A DNA stretch of 64,000 nt from Rheinheimera pacifica (GTDB taxonomy: Bacteria > Pseudomonadota > Gammaproteobacteria > Enterobacterales > Alteromonadaceae), in contig NZ_JANUEM010000004.1 of NCBI RefSeq assembly GCF_024809855.1, forward strand, positions 186,001 to 250,000, given 5' to 3'. The translations under genes and the position numbers were made by a program. Shown here piece after piece: positions 36,865 to 50,838 of this stretch. Every line of letters starts with the position of its first letter. Position 1 is the first letter of the stretch. Under the pieces are notes generated by a model. The model worked only from the letters and a program-made list of their open reading frames with translations, made no database searches and had not been told where the DNA came from.

Positions 36865-37558
36865 GCTTCGTTTTGGCCTTACCGCCCCAGCCCCATGCAG
36901 CTATCTGGAAGCGCAGCAGGAGCAACTGGTGTTTTTGCTGCCTGAGCAGCCTGTTAGTGCAGCACTGTATCAGCAATTGCTTGAGCTTAATTTTCGTCGC
37001 AGCGGTGAGCAGGTTTACACCCCGCACTGCCCGGCCTGCCGTGCCTGCGAGTCAGTACGTATTAACCCTACAGCTTTTAATGCCAGCCGTAGCCAGCGCC
37101 GTTTGCTTAATAAAGCACAGCGCATCAATTGGCAATACAAACTGTGTACCGATGCCAGCACACATTATTATCCGCTATTTGCCGCTTATATCTGCCATAA
37201 ACATACTGATGGTAATATGTATCCGCCCGATAAGGCTCAACTGGATTCTATGTTAAATTGCTCATGGCTAAAAGTACGTTATCTGGAACAATATTATCAA
37301 CAGCAATTAGTAGCAGTAACGATTGTTGATGAAACAACCGATGCTTATTCGGCGGTATATACTTTTTTTCATCCCGATGTCAGTGCGCTCTCTCCCGGTA
37401 TTTTAGCTGTATTGTATTTATTGCAATGTGCCGGGCGGGATCAGAAAAACTGGGTATATCTGGGCTATCAGATCAATAGCTGTCAGAAAATGGCCTATAA
37501 AGCCGCTTTTTTGCCACAACAACGCTTTATTCAGGGGCAATGGCATTCATTTGGCTAA
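36857..37558 (+). CDS. bpt: Aspartate/glutamate leucyltransferase (Bpt; arginyltransferase family)
   Basis: A 233-residue member of the ATE family. The N-terminal Cys block is PHCPACRACESVRI, and the C-terminal domain shows PLFAAYICHKHTDGNMY, then VTIVDETTDAYSAVYTFFHPD and YLGYQINSCQKMAYKA. The bacterial Bpt branch attaches Leu to N-terminal Asp or Glu, whereas eukaryotic ATE1 attaches Arg. Two starts are possible, GTG 36851 or ATG 36857; ATG is preferred and overlaps aat by 8 bases. It is often annotated ate. E. coli lacks it, so this genome has the broader N-degron pathway known from Vibrio vulnificus. Confidence 0.94.
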   Translation: MHELRFGLTAPAPCSYLEAQQEQLVFLLPEQPVSAALYQQLLELNFRRSGEQVYTPHCPACRACESVRINPTAFNASRSQRRLLNKAQRINWQYKLCTDASTHYYPLFAAYICHKHTDGNMYPPDKAQLDSMLNCSWLKVRYLEQYYQQQLVAVTIVDETTDAYSAVYTFFHPDVSALSPGILAVLYLLQCAGRDQKNWVYLGYQINSCQKMAYKAAFLPQQRFIQGQWHSFG

Positions 37559-37652
37559 AAAAGCGCTTGTTGCTTTACTTATGCCGATGATTTCGGCACA
37601 ATCTGCGCAGTTTTTTTATGGTTCACCCAATATTAAGAGGCAAGTACGCTGA

Positions 37653-37871
<219 letters not shown>

Positions 37872-37900
37872 GCCGGCTTTTGCATTACGCCAGATAAAAC

Positions 37901-37922
37901 AAACCCGGCCTTGGCCGGGTTT
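37901..37922. terminator. Bidirectional intrinsic terminator
   Basis: AAACCCGG and CCGGGTTT form an 8 bp stem around CCTTGG (extendable to GGCC) between convergent infA and clpA. Confidence 0.85.
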
Positions 37923-37954
37923 ACTGTTTTGTTTTACCGCTGAGCTTCCCGGCG

Positions 37955-40222
37955 TTAATCTGCCAGTGCTGCTTCTTCTGTGGTTTGATACGCAAAGCTT
38001 AGCTGGCCATCAACCAGATCTACCCGCACATCCCCGCCATGCAGTAAACGGCCGAACAGAATTTCATTCGCCAGCGGCTTTTTCAGCTGCTCCTGAATAA
38101 CCCTGGCCATTGGCCGCGCGCCCATAGCATGGTCGTAACCTTTATCAGCCAGCCATTGCCGTGCTGCACTGCTTAGCTCCATTGATACCTGCTTTTTATC
38201 CAGCTGTACCTGTAAATCACAGATAAACTTATCAACAATTTGCAGGATAATGTCTGCCGCCAGGTGCTGAAACCAGATAATACCATCAAGCCGGTTTCTG
38301 AACTCAGGGCTAAAGGTACGGTTAATTTCTGACAACGCATCATGGCTATGATCCTGCTGTTTAAAGCCAATCGACTTACGAATGGTTTCCTGTACACCGG
38401 CATTAGTGGTCATTACCAGTACTACATTACGAAAATCAATCTTGCGGCCGTTATTATCGGTTAAAGTACCGTGGTCCATCACCTGCAGCAGAATATTATA
38501 AATATCGCTGTGGGCTTTTTCGATTTCATCCAGCAATACCACAGAATACGGGTGTTTTGATACGGCATCAGTCAGTAAACCGCCCTGCTCAAAACCGACA
38601 TAGCCTGGTGGTGCGCCAATTAAACGGCTGATAGCATGGCGCTCCATATATTCCGACATATCAAACCGCAGCAGTTCTACTCCCAATGCCTTAGCCAGTT
38701 GCTTGGTTACCTCCGTTTTACCCACCCCGGTAGGGCCGGCAAACAGGAAGTTCCCTATTGGTTTTTCTTCGTTACCAAGACCTGAACGCGATAAACGGAT
38801 AGCCGATGTCAGTACTTCAATAGGTTCGTTCTGGCCAAACACCACCAGTTTTAAATTGCGGTCTAAATTTGCCAGCACATCTTTATCTGATGCCGATACC
38901 GACTTCTCCGGAATACGCGCCATTTTAGCAATCACATGCTCAATCTCCGGCACATTGATCACTTTTTTACGCTTAGATACCGGCAATAAGCGTTGGCTGG
39001 CACCGGCTTCATCTATTACATCAATGGCCTTATCCGGTAAATGACGCTCATTAATATATTTAGCCGATAACTCAGCCGCAGCACGAATGGCCTTTTGCGT
39101 ATAACGCACATTGTGATGCTGCTCGTAGCGCTCTTTTAAACCGAGCAAAATCCGGGTGGTATCTTCTACACTCGGCTCAGCCACATCAATTTTCTGGAAG
39201 CGGCGCACCAGTGCCGTGTCTTTCTCAAAAATGCTTTTAAACTCCTGATACGTGGTAGAGCCCATACAACGTAAACGTCCGCTGGACAACAAGGGTTTAA
39301 TCAGATTACTGGCATCCATTACACCACCGGAGGCCGCACCGGCACCGATGACTGTATGAATTTCATCAATAAATAAAACCGCGTCTTTTTCCCGCTCCAG
39401 CTCTTTTAGCAAAGACTTCAGCCGTTTTTCAAAATCACCGCGGTACTTGGTACCCGCCAGCAGAGCGCCCATATCCAGCGAGTAAATCGTGGCATTGGCA
39501 ATAACGTCCGGTACTTCTTTGTGCACAATTCGATACGCCAAACCTTCGGCAATAGCGGTTTTACCTACACCAGCCTCACCTACCAGCAGCGGGTTATTTT
39601 TCTTACGGCGGCACAATACCTGGATAGCCCGCTCAACTTCATGCTCACGGCCAATCAATGGGTCAATCTGGCCGTTCTTCGCCTGAATATTCAAATTGGC
39701 GGTAAAGTTTTCCAGATACTTGCTATCGTCGCTCAGCGTTTCGCCTGCTTCTTCTGCGGTATGTTCATCATGTTGTTCTAACTTTTCAGTTTTGGTTACA
39801 CCATGCGAAATAAAATTCACTACATCCAGGCGGCTAATATCAATTTTCTTCAGTAAATAAACCGCTTGTGACTCTTGCTCACTAAAAATGGCTACCAGTA
39901 CATTGGCACCGGTTACCTCGGCCTTGCCGGATGATTGCACATGAAATACTGCACGCTGCAGTACCCGCTGAAAACCCAATGTAGGCTGAGTATCACGCTC
40001 CATTTCACCGTCGGGTAATACTGGCGTGGTTGAATCGATAAAGCTGCCCAGTTCCAGCCGCAGTTTCTCAATATTTGCGCCACAAGAGCGCAGCGCATCA
40101 CCTGCTGCCGGGTTGTCAAGCAATGCCAGCAGCAAGTGTTCTACCGTCATATATTCATGACGGCGCTCACGCGCAAACCTGAAAGCCAAATTCAGAGTTA
40201 ACTCAAGATCTTTATTTAACAT
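37955..40222 (-). CDS. clpA: ATP-dependent Clp protease ATPase subunit ClpA
   Basis: A 755-residue AAA+ unfoldase (E. coli ClpA 758). The N domain (about 1-145) starts [14 protein letters not shown] and binds ClpS. Two AAA+ modules have Walker A GEAGVGKT at about 214-221 and GPTGVGKT at about 492-499, and Walker B sequences include AVLFIDEIH and [11 protein letters not shown]. The ClpP-docking loop region is near SIGF. It unfolds N-degron and other substrates and feeds them to ClpP, which is not encoded in this window. It follows clpS by 54 bases on the same strand. The clpS-clpA order and divergent cspD match E. coli. Confidence 0.98.
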   Translation of the reverse strand: MLNKDLELTLNLAFRFARERRHEYMTVEHLLLALLDNPAAGDALRSCGANIEKLRLELGSFIDSTTPVLPDGEMERDTQPTLGFQRVLQRAVFHVQSSGKAEVTGANVLVAIFSEQESQAVYLLKKIDISRLDVVNFISHGVTKTEKLEQHDEHTAEEAGETLSDDSKYLENFTANLNIQAKNGQIDPLIGREHEVERAIQVLCRRKKNNPLLVGEAGVGKTAIAEGLAYRIVHKEVPDVIANATIYSLDMGALLAGTKYRGDFEKRLKSLLKELEREKDAVLFIDEIHTVIGAGAASGGVMDASNLIKPLLSSGRLRCMGSTTYQEFKSIFEKDTALVRRFQKIDVAEPSVEDTTRILLGLKERYEQHHNVRYTQKAIRAAAELSAKYINERHLPDKAIDVIDEAGASQRLLPVSKRKKVINVPEIEHVIAKMARIPEKSVSASDKDVLANLDRNLKLVVFGQNEPIEVLTSAIRLSRSGLGNEEKPIGNFLFAGPTGVGKTEVTKQLAKALGVELLRFDMSEYMERHAISRLIGAPPGYVGFEQGGLLTDAVSKHPYSVVLLDEIEKAHSDIYNILLQVMDHGTLTDNNGRKIDFRNVVLVMTTNAGVQETIRKSIGFKQQDHSHDALSEINRTFSPEFRNRLDGIIWFQHLAADIILQIVDKFICDLQVQLDKKQVSMELSSAARQWLADKGYDHAMGARPMARVIQEQLKKPLANEILFGRLLHGGDVRVDLVDGQLSFAYQTTEEAALAD

Positions 40223-40276
40223 ACACCACTCCTAATCCACCTGAGTAACGACACCAGAATCATGCCAGGACTTACC

Positions 40277-40597
40277 TTAAGCGCGTTCCATGGTACAGAG
40301 CAGCGGGTGTTGATGCTCTTTCGCATACTGCGTAACCTGCTGCACTTTAGTTTCCGCAATTTCTGCGGTAAAAACGCCACATACCCCTCTACCTTCGTAA
40401 TGTACTTTTAACATTACTTCAGTTGCCTGTTCATACTGCATATTAAAAAAACGGCTTAACACATCAATGACAAAATCCATCGGGGTGTAATCGTCGTTAT
40501 GCAGCACCACCTTATACATCGGTGGCGGAGCCACACGTTGCCGTGTTAGTTCCTCTAAACCACCATGTTGTACATTACCTTCTTTATGTCCGCTCAT
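40277..40597 (-). CDS. clpS: ClpS, N-end-rule adaptor for ClpA
   Basis: A 106-residue protein, the same length as E. coli ClpS. A flexible N-terminal extension (about 1-25) precedes the core [21 protein letters not shown], with the Asn-Asp-Asp residues that grip the substrate alpha-amino group, then the second conserved block [20 protein letters not shown]. It delivers proteins with N-terminal Leu, Phe, Tyr or Trp to ClpA. It is encoded close to aat and bpt, which create such N-termini. Confidence 0.98.
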   Translation of the reverse strand: MSGHKEGNVQHGGLEELTRQRVAPPPMYKVVLHNDDYTPMDFVIDVLSRFFNMQYEQATEVMLKVHYEGRGVCGVFTAEIAETKVQQVTQYAKEHQHPLLCTMERA

Positions 40598-40680
40598 AAA
40601 CTATAGCCATGCCTGCGTATTCCATCAAAGGAGCTTTGAGTTAAATATTAGTGAAATTTCGTTTTAATTTTGCAAATAAC

Positions 40681-40708
40681 TTGACTACATGGTCAAATTA
40701 TCTACATT
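40681..40708 (+). promoter_or_regulatory. Candidate cspD promoter
   Basis: TTGACT (40681-40686) and TACATT (40703-40708) with a 16-base spacer lie about 80 bases upstream of the cspD ATG, giving the long leader common in cold-shock genes. The -10 match is only 4 of 6. Confidence 0.4.
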
Positions 40709-40789
40709 AGTTGTTGGGATCAATAACAATCCCGCTGATAAAGACTAAGAATACAGAATTTAGCTAACTTAGAGAAGGAAGTAAGTTGT

Positions 40790-41008
40790 ATGGCTACCGG
40801 TAAAGTAAAATGGTTCAATAACGCCAAAGGATTTGGATTTATCCGCGAAGATGGCCGTGATGAAGACATCTTTGCTCATTATTCAACCATTAGTATGGAT
40901 GGCTACCGCACGCTAAAGGCTGGACAAGATGTTGAATTTGACTTGTCTGAAGGCCCTAAAGGCTTACACGCTGTGAATATTAAACTGCCCGGCGATCTGA
41001 CAGAATAA
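40790..41008 (+). CDS. cspD: Cold-shock domain protein CspD
   Basis: A 72-residue cold-shock domain protein with RNP1 KGFGFI and RNP2 DIFAHY motifs. The longer C-terminal LPGDLTE and the position divergent from clpS identify it as CspD rather than CspA. In E. coli CspD binds single-stranded DNA, inhibits replication and is induced in stationary phase, not by cold. AGAAGGAAG lies just upstream of the ATG. Monocistronic. Confidence 0.95.
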   Translation: MATGKVKWFNNAKGFGFIREDGRDEDIFAHYSTISMDGYRTLKAGQDVEFDLSEGPKGLHAVNIKLPGDLTE

Positions 41009-41039
41009 TATATTTGCTTGGGTGTAACCTGACCGACAA

Positions 41040-41064
41040 AAAAGCAGGCATTACGCCTGCTTTT
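41040..41064. terminator. Bidirectional intrinsic terminator
   Basis: AAAAGCAGGC / GCCTGCTTTT form a perfect 10 bp stem around ATTAC between convergent cspD and icd. Confidence 0.88.
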
Positions 41065-41081
41065 GCTTATCCGGCAGTTTA

Positions 41082-43388
<2,307 letters not shown>

Positions 43389-43416
43389 TTAAACGCATTT
43401 GTTGCTAAGCGGCGGT

Positions 43417-43425
43417 AGTATAGCA
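43417..43425 (-). promoter_or_regulatory. Extended -10 promoter of icd
   Basis: On the icd coding strand the site reads TGCTATACT, an extended -10 with 5 of 6 matches to TATAAT, about 110 bases before the icd start. No good -35 is seen, which extended -10 promoters tolerate. Confidence 0.45.
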
Positions 43426-43459
43426 GCATGACATTCAATAAAATAGGCAGCCGGATGCT

Positions 43460-44107
43460 ATGAATTTCAGAGACAAAAATACAGTGAAACCGTTGCGTAG
43501 CAGGCAGAATTTGCAAAATAATCCATATACGAAAAAACGCAATACGACCAAGGTCGGACAGCCGGTGTTAGTGTTGTTCAACAAGCCGTTTGATGTACTG
43601 TGTCAGTTTACCGATAACAGTACCCCACCCCGCGCCACGCTGGCAGATTTTATCACTGTGCCTGATGTGTATGCTGCGGGCCGGCTTGACCGCGATAGCG
43701 AAGGGCTGCTGCTGCTTACTAACTGTGGTAAAACCCAGCATCAGATCAGCGATCCGAAACATAAAATGGCCAAAACCTACTGGGTGCAACTGGAGGGCAA
43801 TATCAGCGATGACGCTCTGGCGCAATTAAGTGCAGGTGTACAGCTAAATGATGGCCCTACTTCACCGGCAATAGCGCAACGTTTGCCCGAGCCTGATGTC
43901 TGGCCACGCCAACCGCCGGTGCGCCAGCGTGCTACTATTCCAACCTGCTGGATAAGTCTGACCATTACCGAAGGCCGTAACCGTCAGGTAAGGCGGATGA
44001 CTGCTGCGGTGGGCTTTCCCACATTGCGCTTAATCCGGGTACAAATTGGTGATTGGCATCTTAACCAGTTAGCACCAGGCCAATTTACCGTAACAGCGCT
44101 TAAATAA
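43460..44107 (+). CDS. rluE: 23S rRNA pseudouridine(2457) synthase RluE
   Basis: A 215-residue RsuA/RluE-type pseudouridine synthase. The catalytic Asp lies in AAGRLDRDSEGLLLLTNCG; further family blocks are LVLFNKPFDVLCQF, MAKTYWVQLEG and ITEGRNRQVRRMTAAVGFPTLRL. The lack of an S4 domain and the basic N-terminal extension of about 35 residues suit RluE. It begins a conserved run rluE-nudJ-mnmA-hflD-purB, as in E. coli, where each product except PurB acts on or near RNA or in household chemistry. nudJ begins 17 bases after its stop. Confidence 0.95.
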   Translation: MNFRDKNTVKPLRSRQNLQNNPYTKKRNTTKVGQPVLVLFNKPFDVLCQFTDNSTPPRATLADFITVPDVYAAGRLDRDSEGLLLLTNCGKTQHQISDPKHKMAKTYWVQLEGNISDDALAQLSAGVQLNDGPTSPAIAQRLPEPDVWPRQPPVRQRATIPTCWISLTITEGRNRQVRRMTAAVGFPTLRLIRVQIGDWHLNQLAPGQFTVTALK

Positions 44108-44123
44108 GGATACCGGCCACATT

Positions 44124-44579
44124 ATGAGCAGAGATTTGCTACACCTTACCGTTGCTGCCATCGTCTGTTTTGAGCAAAAGTTTTTGCTGGTTGAGGAAAA
44201 AGACAAACTCACGGGGCAGCGTGTGCTTAACCAACCGGCAGGCCATGTTGAACAGAATGAAGATTTGCTTGGTGCAGTAAAACGCGAACTGTTAGAAGAA
44301 ACCGGTTTGATACTTGAACCTAGTGCCTGGTTGGGAATTTCGCAGTTAAAAGCAGCGAATGGTCATCGCTATGTGCGGCTGAATATTGTATTTGAACCCA
44401 GCAGCCTGCCTGCACAGTACCAGCCACAAGACAGCGATATTCTGGCCTTGCACTGGTATAGTGCCAATGAGCTGTCACAGGCAGCCCTGCCGCTTAGAAG
44501 CCGTTTAGTCAGTGATGCTATCAGCTTATATACACAAGGGGTACGCTTGCCGTTATCGCTGATCCAACCAACGCGATAA
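44124..44579 (+). CDS. nudJ: Nudix phosphatase NudJ
   Basis: This 151-residue Nudix hydrolase (E. coli NudJ 153) has the box GHVEQNEDLLGAVK followed by RELLEETGL, fitting GX5EX7REUXEEXGU. In E. coli NudJ acts on hydroxymethylpyrimidine pyrophosphate and several nucleoside di- and triphosphates. It is the second gene of the rluE-purB run. The next gene, mnmA, is 68 bases on and has its own -10 element in the gap. Confidence 0.95.
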   Translation: MSRDLLHLTVAAIVCFEQKFLLVEEKDKLTGQRVLNQPAGHVEQNEDLLGAVKRELLEETGLILEPSAWLGISQLKAANGHRYVRLNIVFEPSSLPAQYQPQDSDILALHWYSANELSQAALPLRSRLVSDAISLYTQGVRLPLSLIQPTR

Positions 44580-44603
44580 CATGCGCAGCAGATAAATTTG
44601 GTG

Positions 44604-44609
44604 TATAAT
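44604..44609 (+). promoter_or_regulatory. Consensus -10 element upstream of mnmA
   Basis: A perfect TATAAT followed by a GC-rich discriminator (CCGCGCC) lies about 40 bases before the mnmA ATG. No clear -35 is seen. It probably gives mnmA-hflD-purB an internal promoter. Confidence 0.5.
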
Positions 44610-44647
44610 CCGCGCCTTGTTTTTTTGGCCTTCAAAAGTGCAGTGTT

Positions 44648-45772
44648 ATGCCAGATATCCGCTCAACTGATAGCTCCGCTAACAGCAGTAAAAAAGTCAT
44701 CGTCGGTATGTCCGGCGGCGTAGACTCTTCCGTTTCAGCCTACCTGTTGCTACAACAGGGTTATCAGGTTGAAGGCCTGTTTATGAAAAACTGGGAAGAA
44801 GACGATAATGACGAATACTGTGCGGCAGCCGAAGATATGCGCGATGCACAGGCCGTTTGCGACAAACTGGGTATAGTGCTGCATAAAGTGAATTTTGCTG
44901 CAGAGTACTGGGACAATGTTTTTGAGTACTTTCTGGCTGAGTATAAAGCCGGTCGCACCCCTAACCCGGACATCATGTGCAACAAAGAAATTAAATTTAA
45001 AGCCTTTCTCGAGTTTGCTGCTGAAGCACTGGGAGCAGATTACATTGCCACCGGCCACTATGTGCAGCGCCGCTATGTAAACGGCCACTGGCAGCTATTA
45101 CGCGGGCTGGATAACAACAAAGATCAAAGCTATTTCCTCTACACCATTGGCGAAGAGCATGTGGCACAAACACTGTTTCCGGTGGGCGAACTGGAAAAAC
45201 CTGCAGTACGCGCCATTGCCGAGCAGCAGGGTTTAATAACCCACGATAAAAAAGACAGCACCGGTATTTGTTTTATTGGCGAGCGTAAATTCAAGGACTT
45301 TCTACAGCAATACTTGCCGGCACAGCCGGGTGATATCGTTTCGGTAGATGGCGACATTATCGGCCGCCATGAAGGCCTGATGTACCATACTCTGGGCCAG
45401 CGTAAAGGCCTGGGTATTGGCGGCCTGCGCGATGGTGGCGATGAACCCTGGTATGTGGTGGGTAAGAATCTGGATACCAACCAGCTAATTGTGGCTCAGG
45501 GCCATGATCATCCGGGGTTGTTATCTAAAGGTTTAATTGCTAACCAACTACACTGGACAGATCGCAAAGGCCCGCAACACACCTTGCGCTGTACAGTGAA
45601 AACCCGCTACCGCCAGACTGATATTGCCTGCAGCTTAACACCTCATGCCGACGGCACCGTTGAAGTGCACTTTGATACGCCGCAAAAAGCAGTAACGCCT
45701 GGCCAGTCGGCAGTATTTTATCTTGACGATGTTTGCCTTGGCGGCGGCATTATTGATGTGGCTCTGAACTGA
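44648..45772 (+). CDS. mnmA: tRNA-specific 2-thiouridylase
   Basis: A 374-residue enzyme (E. coli MnmA 368). The PP-loop is [13 protein letters not shown] at about 20-32, and the catalytic cysteines are in [14 protein letters not shown] and [12 protein letters not shown]. Substrate-loop blocks such as [10 protein letters not shown] and [13 protein letters not shown] are present. It thiolates U34 of Lys, Glu and Gln tRNAs using sulfur from the Tus relay. Its stop is one base before the hflD start, so the two are tightly coupled. Confidence 0.98.
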   Translation: MPDIRSTDSSANSSKKVIVGMSGGVDSSVSAYLLLQQGYQVEGLFMKNWEEDDNDEYCAAAEDMRDAQAVCDKLGIVLHKVNFAAEYWDNVFEYFLAEYKAGRTPNPDIMCNKEIKFKAFLEFAAEALGADYIATGHYVQRRYVNGHWQLLRGLDNNKDQSYFLYTIGEEHVAQTLFPVGELEKPAVRAIAEQQGLITHDKKDSTGICFIGERKFKDFLQQYLPAQPGDIVSVDGDIIGRHEGLMYHTLGQRKGLGIGGLRDGGDEPWYVVGKNLDTNQLIVAQGHDHPGLLSKGLIANQLHWTDRKGPQHTLRCTVKTRYRQTDIACSLTPHADGTVEVHFDTPQKAVTPGQSAVFYLDDVCLGGGIIDVALN

Positions 45773-45773
45773 T

Positions 45774-47791
<2,018 letters not shown>

Positions 47792-47803
47792 CAGGCTAAC
47801 AAC

Positions 47804-47825
47804 AAGGCGCTGAATTCAGCGCCTT
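47804..47825 (+). terminator. Intrinsic terminator after purB
   Basis: AAGGCGCT and AGCGCCTT pair around GAATTC (the whole 22 bases are a perfect palindrome), followed by TTTT. Confidence 0.88.
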
Positions 47826-47843
47826 TTTTCTCAGGAATATCAA

Positions 47844-48998
47844 ATGTATCAATTAAATTTGGCTGAGCTTGGCATCACTGAATTTCTTAATGAATACTGG
47901 CAAAAAAAACCTCTGCTGATTAAAGGTGGTTTTAAACATTTTGCCGATCCGCTAACAGCCGATGAGCTGGCTGGCCTGGCACTGGAAGAAGATATTGAGT
48001 CACGCATAGTCAGTTGTGTAAATAAACAATGGGATATGCAAACCGGTCCGTTTGAAGATTTCTCTGTTTTTGGCGATAAAGACTGGACCTTACTGGTGCA
48101 AGCTGTTGATCACTGGCATCCAGAAGCTGCCAAGCTGCTCGACCCGTTTCGTTTTATTCCAAACTGGCGTATTGATGATTTAATGGTAAGTTTTTCAGCA
48201 CCCGGCGGCGGTGTCGGCCCACATTTAGATCAGTACGATGTGTTTATTATTCAGGGTGAAGGCAAGCGCCACTGGCGTGTTGGTATGCCAGATGCCAGCC
48301 TGCAGCAATTATGCCCTCACCCACGTTTACTGCAGGTAAGTCCTTTTACTGCCTGCATTGACGTAATTACAGAGCCCGGCGATATTTTATATATTCCGCC
48401 TGGTTGCCCGCATGAGGGGATCAGCATTGAAAACAGCCTGAACTACTCTGTTGGTTTTCGCGCTCCGGCCCAAAAAGATCTGCTCACCGGTTTGGCCGAT
48501 CACCTGATTGACCATGACATCACCGGTAAGCGTTTTACCGATGCCGGACGCAGCAGTGCGCAATCGGTTGGCGCTATTACGGATACCGATCTGAACAAGG
48601 TGCAGCAATTACTGCAGCAACTGGTAAGTGACAACACCATGTTGCCGCATTGGTTTGGCAATTTAATTACCCGCGCCAAACATGAGCTGGATTTAAACGA
48701 GCCCGATCCACACTACGGTGCCGATGAAATTGCTGAGTACCTTGACGAAGGTTCAGTGCTAAGCCGCACCGGCGGCCTGCGCTGCTGTTACTATCAGCAA
48801 GCCGCTGATAGCGATATTCTGCTGTTTATTAATGGTGAACAAATCACTCTGCCCGCCAATGAGTTGAGCACTGCACAATTACTGTGTGATTATACTGAGC
48901 TGTTATCAGAGCAGAACCTGCATTTTAACCAGTCAGCTGAGCGGCTGATGCTGTTAACCAGCTTAATTAACCAGGGCTACTGGTACTTTAGTGAGTAA
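47844..48998 (+). CDS. roxA: Ribosomal protein uL16 3-hydroxylase (JmjC oxygenase)
   Basis: A 384-residue Fe(II)/2-oxoglutarate oxygenase homologous to E. coli YcfD/RoxA (373), which hydroxylates an arginine of ribosomal protein L16. The JmjC cupin core holds the iron ligands His127 and Asp129 (GPHLDQYDVF) and His190 (PPGCPHEG). The C-terminal domain, about 210-384, includes the winged-helix-like end with the final tryptophan-rich GYWYFSE. It starts 19 bases after the purB terminator, so it probably has its own promoter, and it ends in a strong bidirectional terminator. Confidence 0.94.
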   Translation: MYQLNLAELGITEFLNEYWQKKPLLIKGGFKHFADPLTADELAGLALEEDIESRIVSCVNKQWDMQTGPFEDFSVFGDKDWTLLVQAVDHWHPEAAKLLDPFRFIPNWRIDDLMVSFSAPGGGVGPHLDQYDVFIIQGEGKRHWRVGMPDASLQQLCPHPRLLQVSPFTACIDVITEPGDILYIPPGCPHEGISIENSLNYSVGFRAPAQKDLLTGLADHLIDHDITGKRFTDAGRSSAQSVGAITDTDLNKVQQLLQQLVSDNTMLPHWFGNLITRAKHELDLNEPDPHYGADEIAEYLDEGSVLSRTGGLRCCYYQQAADSDILLFINGEQITLPANELSTAQLLCDYTELLSEQNLHFNQSAERLMLLTSLINQGYWYFSE

Positions 48999-49027
48999 TC
49001 CGGCTGCGATATTTGGCTGCTGATAAT

Positions 49028-49054
49028 AAAAAACCGCAGATAATGCGGTTTTTT
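49028..49054. terminator. Bidirectional intrinsic terminator
   Basis: AAAAAACCGCA / TGCGGTTTTTT, a perfect 11 bp stem with a GATAA loop, between convergent roxA and the DUF4826 gene. Confidence 0.9.
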
Positions 49055-49079
49055 ATTATTCGTAAAGCAATAAATACAG

Positions 49080-49508
49080 TTAACTAACCGCTTCGGCCTG
49101 CCATAGCTGATCTTCGTTGAACATATCGTACAGGTTATGTGCGCGGTTAATCAGTAAATTGGCAAAATCCTGCTGGGTTTTATCTGTAATACCGGCATCA
49201 ATAATCTGCTGGGCTTTTAACTGCCAGTGCATTGAAAATGCTCTTACCGCATCTCTGGCATTAGGGGCGGCAGAAAAAGCCAAATGATCAGTCGGCAGAT
49301 CGCCGCTGATTACCCAATATGATTGTTTGTCCTTTGTATTTAACTTCCACACCGCCATATAAGGTGGCAAATAGCGGCTTTCTGACGCGGCAACATTGTC
49401 GGGTACAATACCTTTGCCAGCTAAATACTCGTTTGCTTTTTGAAACTGTGCCCTTACCCATTCAGCACGGGCTTGTTCAATTTGTTGCTGAGTTAACTGC
49501 TCACTCAT
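49080..49508 (-). CDS. DUF4826 family protein
   Basis: A 142-residue cytosolic protein that I recognise as DUF4826 by ARAEWVRAQFQKANEYLAGKG, SRYLPPYMAVWKL and SYWVISGDLPTDHLAFSAAPNARDA. The family is small and confined to gammaproteobacteria. It has no known function and no catalytic motif that I can point to. It is divergent from the leucine-dehydrogenase-like gene across a 239-base gap. Confidence 0.8.
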   Translation of the reverse strand: MSEQLTQQQIEQARAEWVRAQFQKANEYLAGKGIVPDNVAASESRYLPPYMAVWKLNTKDKQSYWVISGDLPTDHLAFSAAPNARDAVRAFSMHWQLKAQQIIDAGITDKTQQDFANLLINRAHNLYDMFNEDQLWQAEAVS

Positions 49509-49747
49509 TATAAAACTTCCTGCTTATAAATTTTTGCTACTTTAGGTGACTCGGCAGCGACAATCAAGTGTTGTCATACATTGTCGACAATTGCCTGGAC
49601 TGACCAGATGTTTTTTTGGTTTGATTCTGGTGAAACCAGGGTTGAAATGTTACATTTCGCCGCGCAAAAATGCCGCCCTCAGTGCGGTCATTAACCAGGC
49701 ATAATGGCCTGAATATTTCGGGCTATCAATAAACGGAGAAATCAGTC

Positions 49748-50791
49748 GTGGCCGTATTTAATCATTCTGAATTCGATAATCATGAACAGGTTGTGTTTTG
49801 CAGCGATGCAGAAACCGGTTTAAAAGCAATTATTGCTGTGCATAGCACTGCGCTTGGCCCGGCTGTAGGTGGCTGTCGCTTATGGGACTATGTTTCTGAC
49901 GAAGCGGCTTTACATGATGTTCTGCGTTTATCCCGTGGTATGACTTACAAAAATGCCATGGCAGGTTTACCTTTAGGTGGTGGTAAATCCGTTATTATCG
50001 GTGATGCGAAGAAAATTAAATCCGAAGCCCTATTCCGTGCTTTTGGCAAAATGATCCACCGGCTGTCTGGCAGCTATTACAGTGCAGAAGACGTCAATAT
50101 TACCACCGGCGATATTATGATCGTCAATAAAGAAACCCCTTTCGTTGCCGGCCTTGAAGGTAAAAGCGGCAACCCCGCTCCGTTTACCGCTTTGGGCACC
50201 TACCGTGGTATTAAAGCTGCGGCTAAACACCAGTTTGGCTCTGACGATTTAACCGGCAAAACAGTTGCAGTACAGGGCCTTGGCAGTGTGGGCTTCTATT
50301 TATGTGAACACCTGCATAAAGAAGGCGCTAAGTTAATTGTGACTGATATTAATCAGGATGCTGTACAGCGTGCTGTAAACCAGTTTGGCGCTGTTGCTGT
50401 AGGTCTGGATGAGATATATGCCGCAGATGCTGATATCTATGCCCCTTGCGCTTTAGGTGCCACTATTAACGACGATACCATTGTGCAGCTAAAAGCCCGT
50501 ATTGTTGCCGGTTGTGCCAATAATCAGTTAAAAGAAGCCCGCCACGGTGATGTGTTGCGCCAGAAAGGTATTTTGTATGCTCCGGATTATGTTATTAACG
50601 CCGGTGGCATTATTAACGTAGCTTTTGAAATGCGGCCTCAGGGTTACAACGCAGATGAATCAACAGCAAAAGTAAACGCTATCTACGATACACTACTGAA
50701 TATTTTCCAACGTGCTGATGCAGAAAACCAGCCTACCAGCCTGGTAGCTGACTTAATGGCGCAGGAGATTATCCGTCGCGGTAAGCAATAA
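49748..50791 (+). CDS. Leucine dehydrogenase-like amino acid dehydrogenase
   Basis: A 347-residue Glu/Leu/Phe/Val dehydrogenase close to leucine dehydrogenases (about 345-365). The catalytic lysine is in [16 protein letters not shown], a second conserved block is [12 protein letters not shown], and the NAD-binding motif is GLGSVG in the second domain. It deaminates branched-chain amino acids reversibly to 2-oxo acids. The start is GTG with GGAG 9 bases upstream. It stands alone, ending at a terminator. Leu versus Val preference cannot be read from sequence. Confidence 0.92.
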   Translation: MAVFNHSEFDNHEQVVFCSDAETGLKAIIAVHSTALGPAVGGCRLWDYVSDEAALHDVLRLSRGMTYKNAMAGLPLGGGKSVIIGDAKKIKSEALFRAFGKMIHRLSGSYYSAEDVNITTGDIMIVNKETPFVAGLEGKSGNPAPFTALGTYRGIKAAAKHQFGSDDLTGKTVAVQGLGSVGFYLCEHLHKEGAKLIVTDINQDAVQRAVNQFGAVAVGLDEIYAADADIYAPCALGATINDDTIVQLKARIVAGCANNQLKEARHGDVLRQKGILYAPDYVINAGGIINVAFEMRPQGYNADESTAKVNAIYDTLLNIFQRADAENQPTSLVADLMAQEIIRRGKQ

Positions 50792-50812
50792 GCCGTTACG
50801 CCCTGCACCTTT

Positions 50813-50837
50813 AAAGCCACTTTTCTACAGTGGCTTT
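50813..50837. terminator. Intrinsic terminator between convergent genes
   Basis: AAAGCCACT / AGTGGCTTT with a 7-base loop and trailing T residues, just after the leucine-dehydrogenase-like gene and before the end of the patatin gene. Confidence 0.82.
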
Positions 50838-50838
50838 T

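Noticed and set aside
37428-37652. A 74-codon frame bridging the ate end and the infA leader
   Set aside because: It overlaps ate in another frame and ends just before infA. The translation looks random, and the region is better explained as ate 3' end plus the infA leader.
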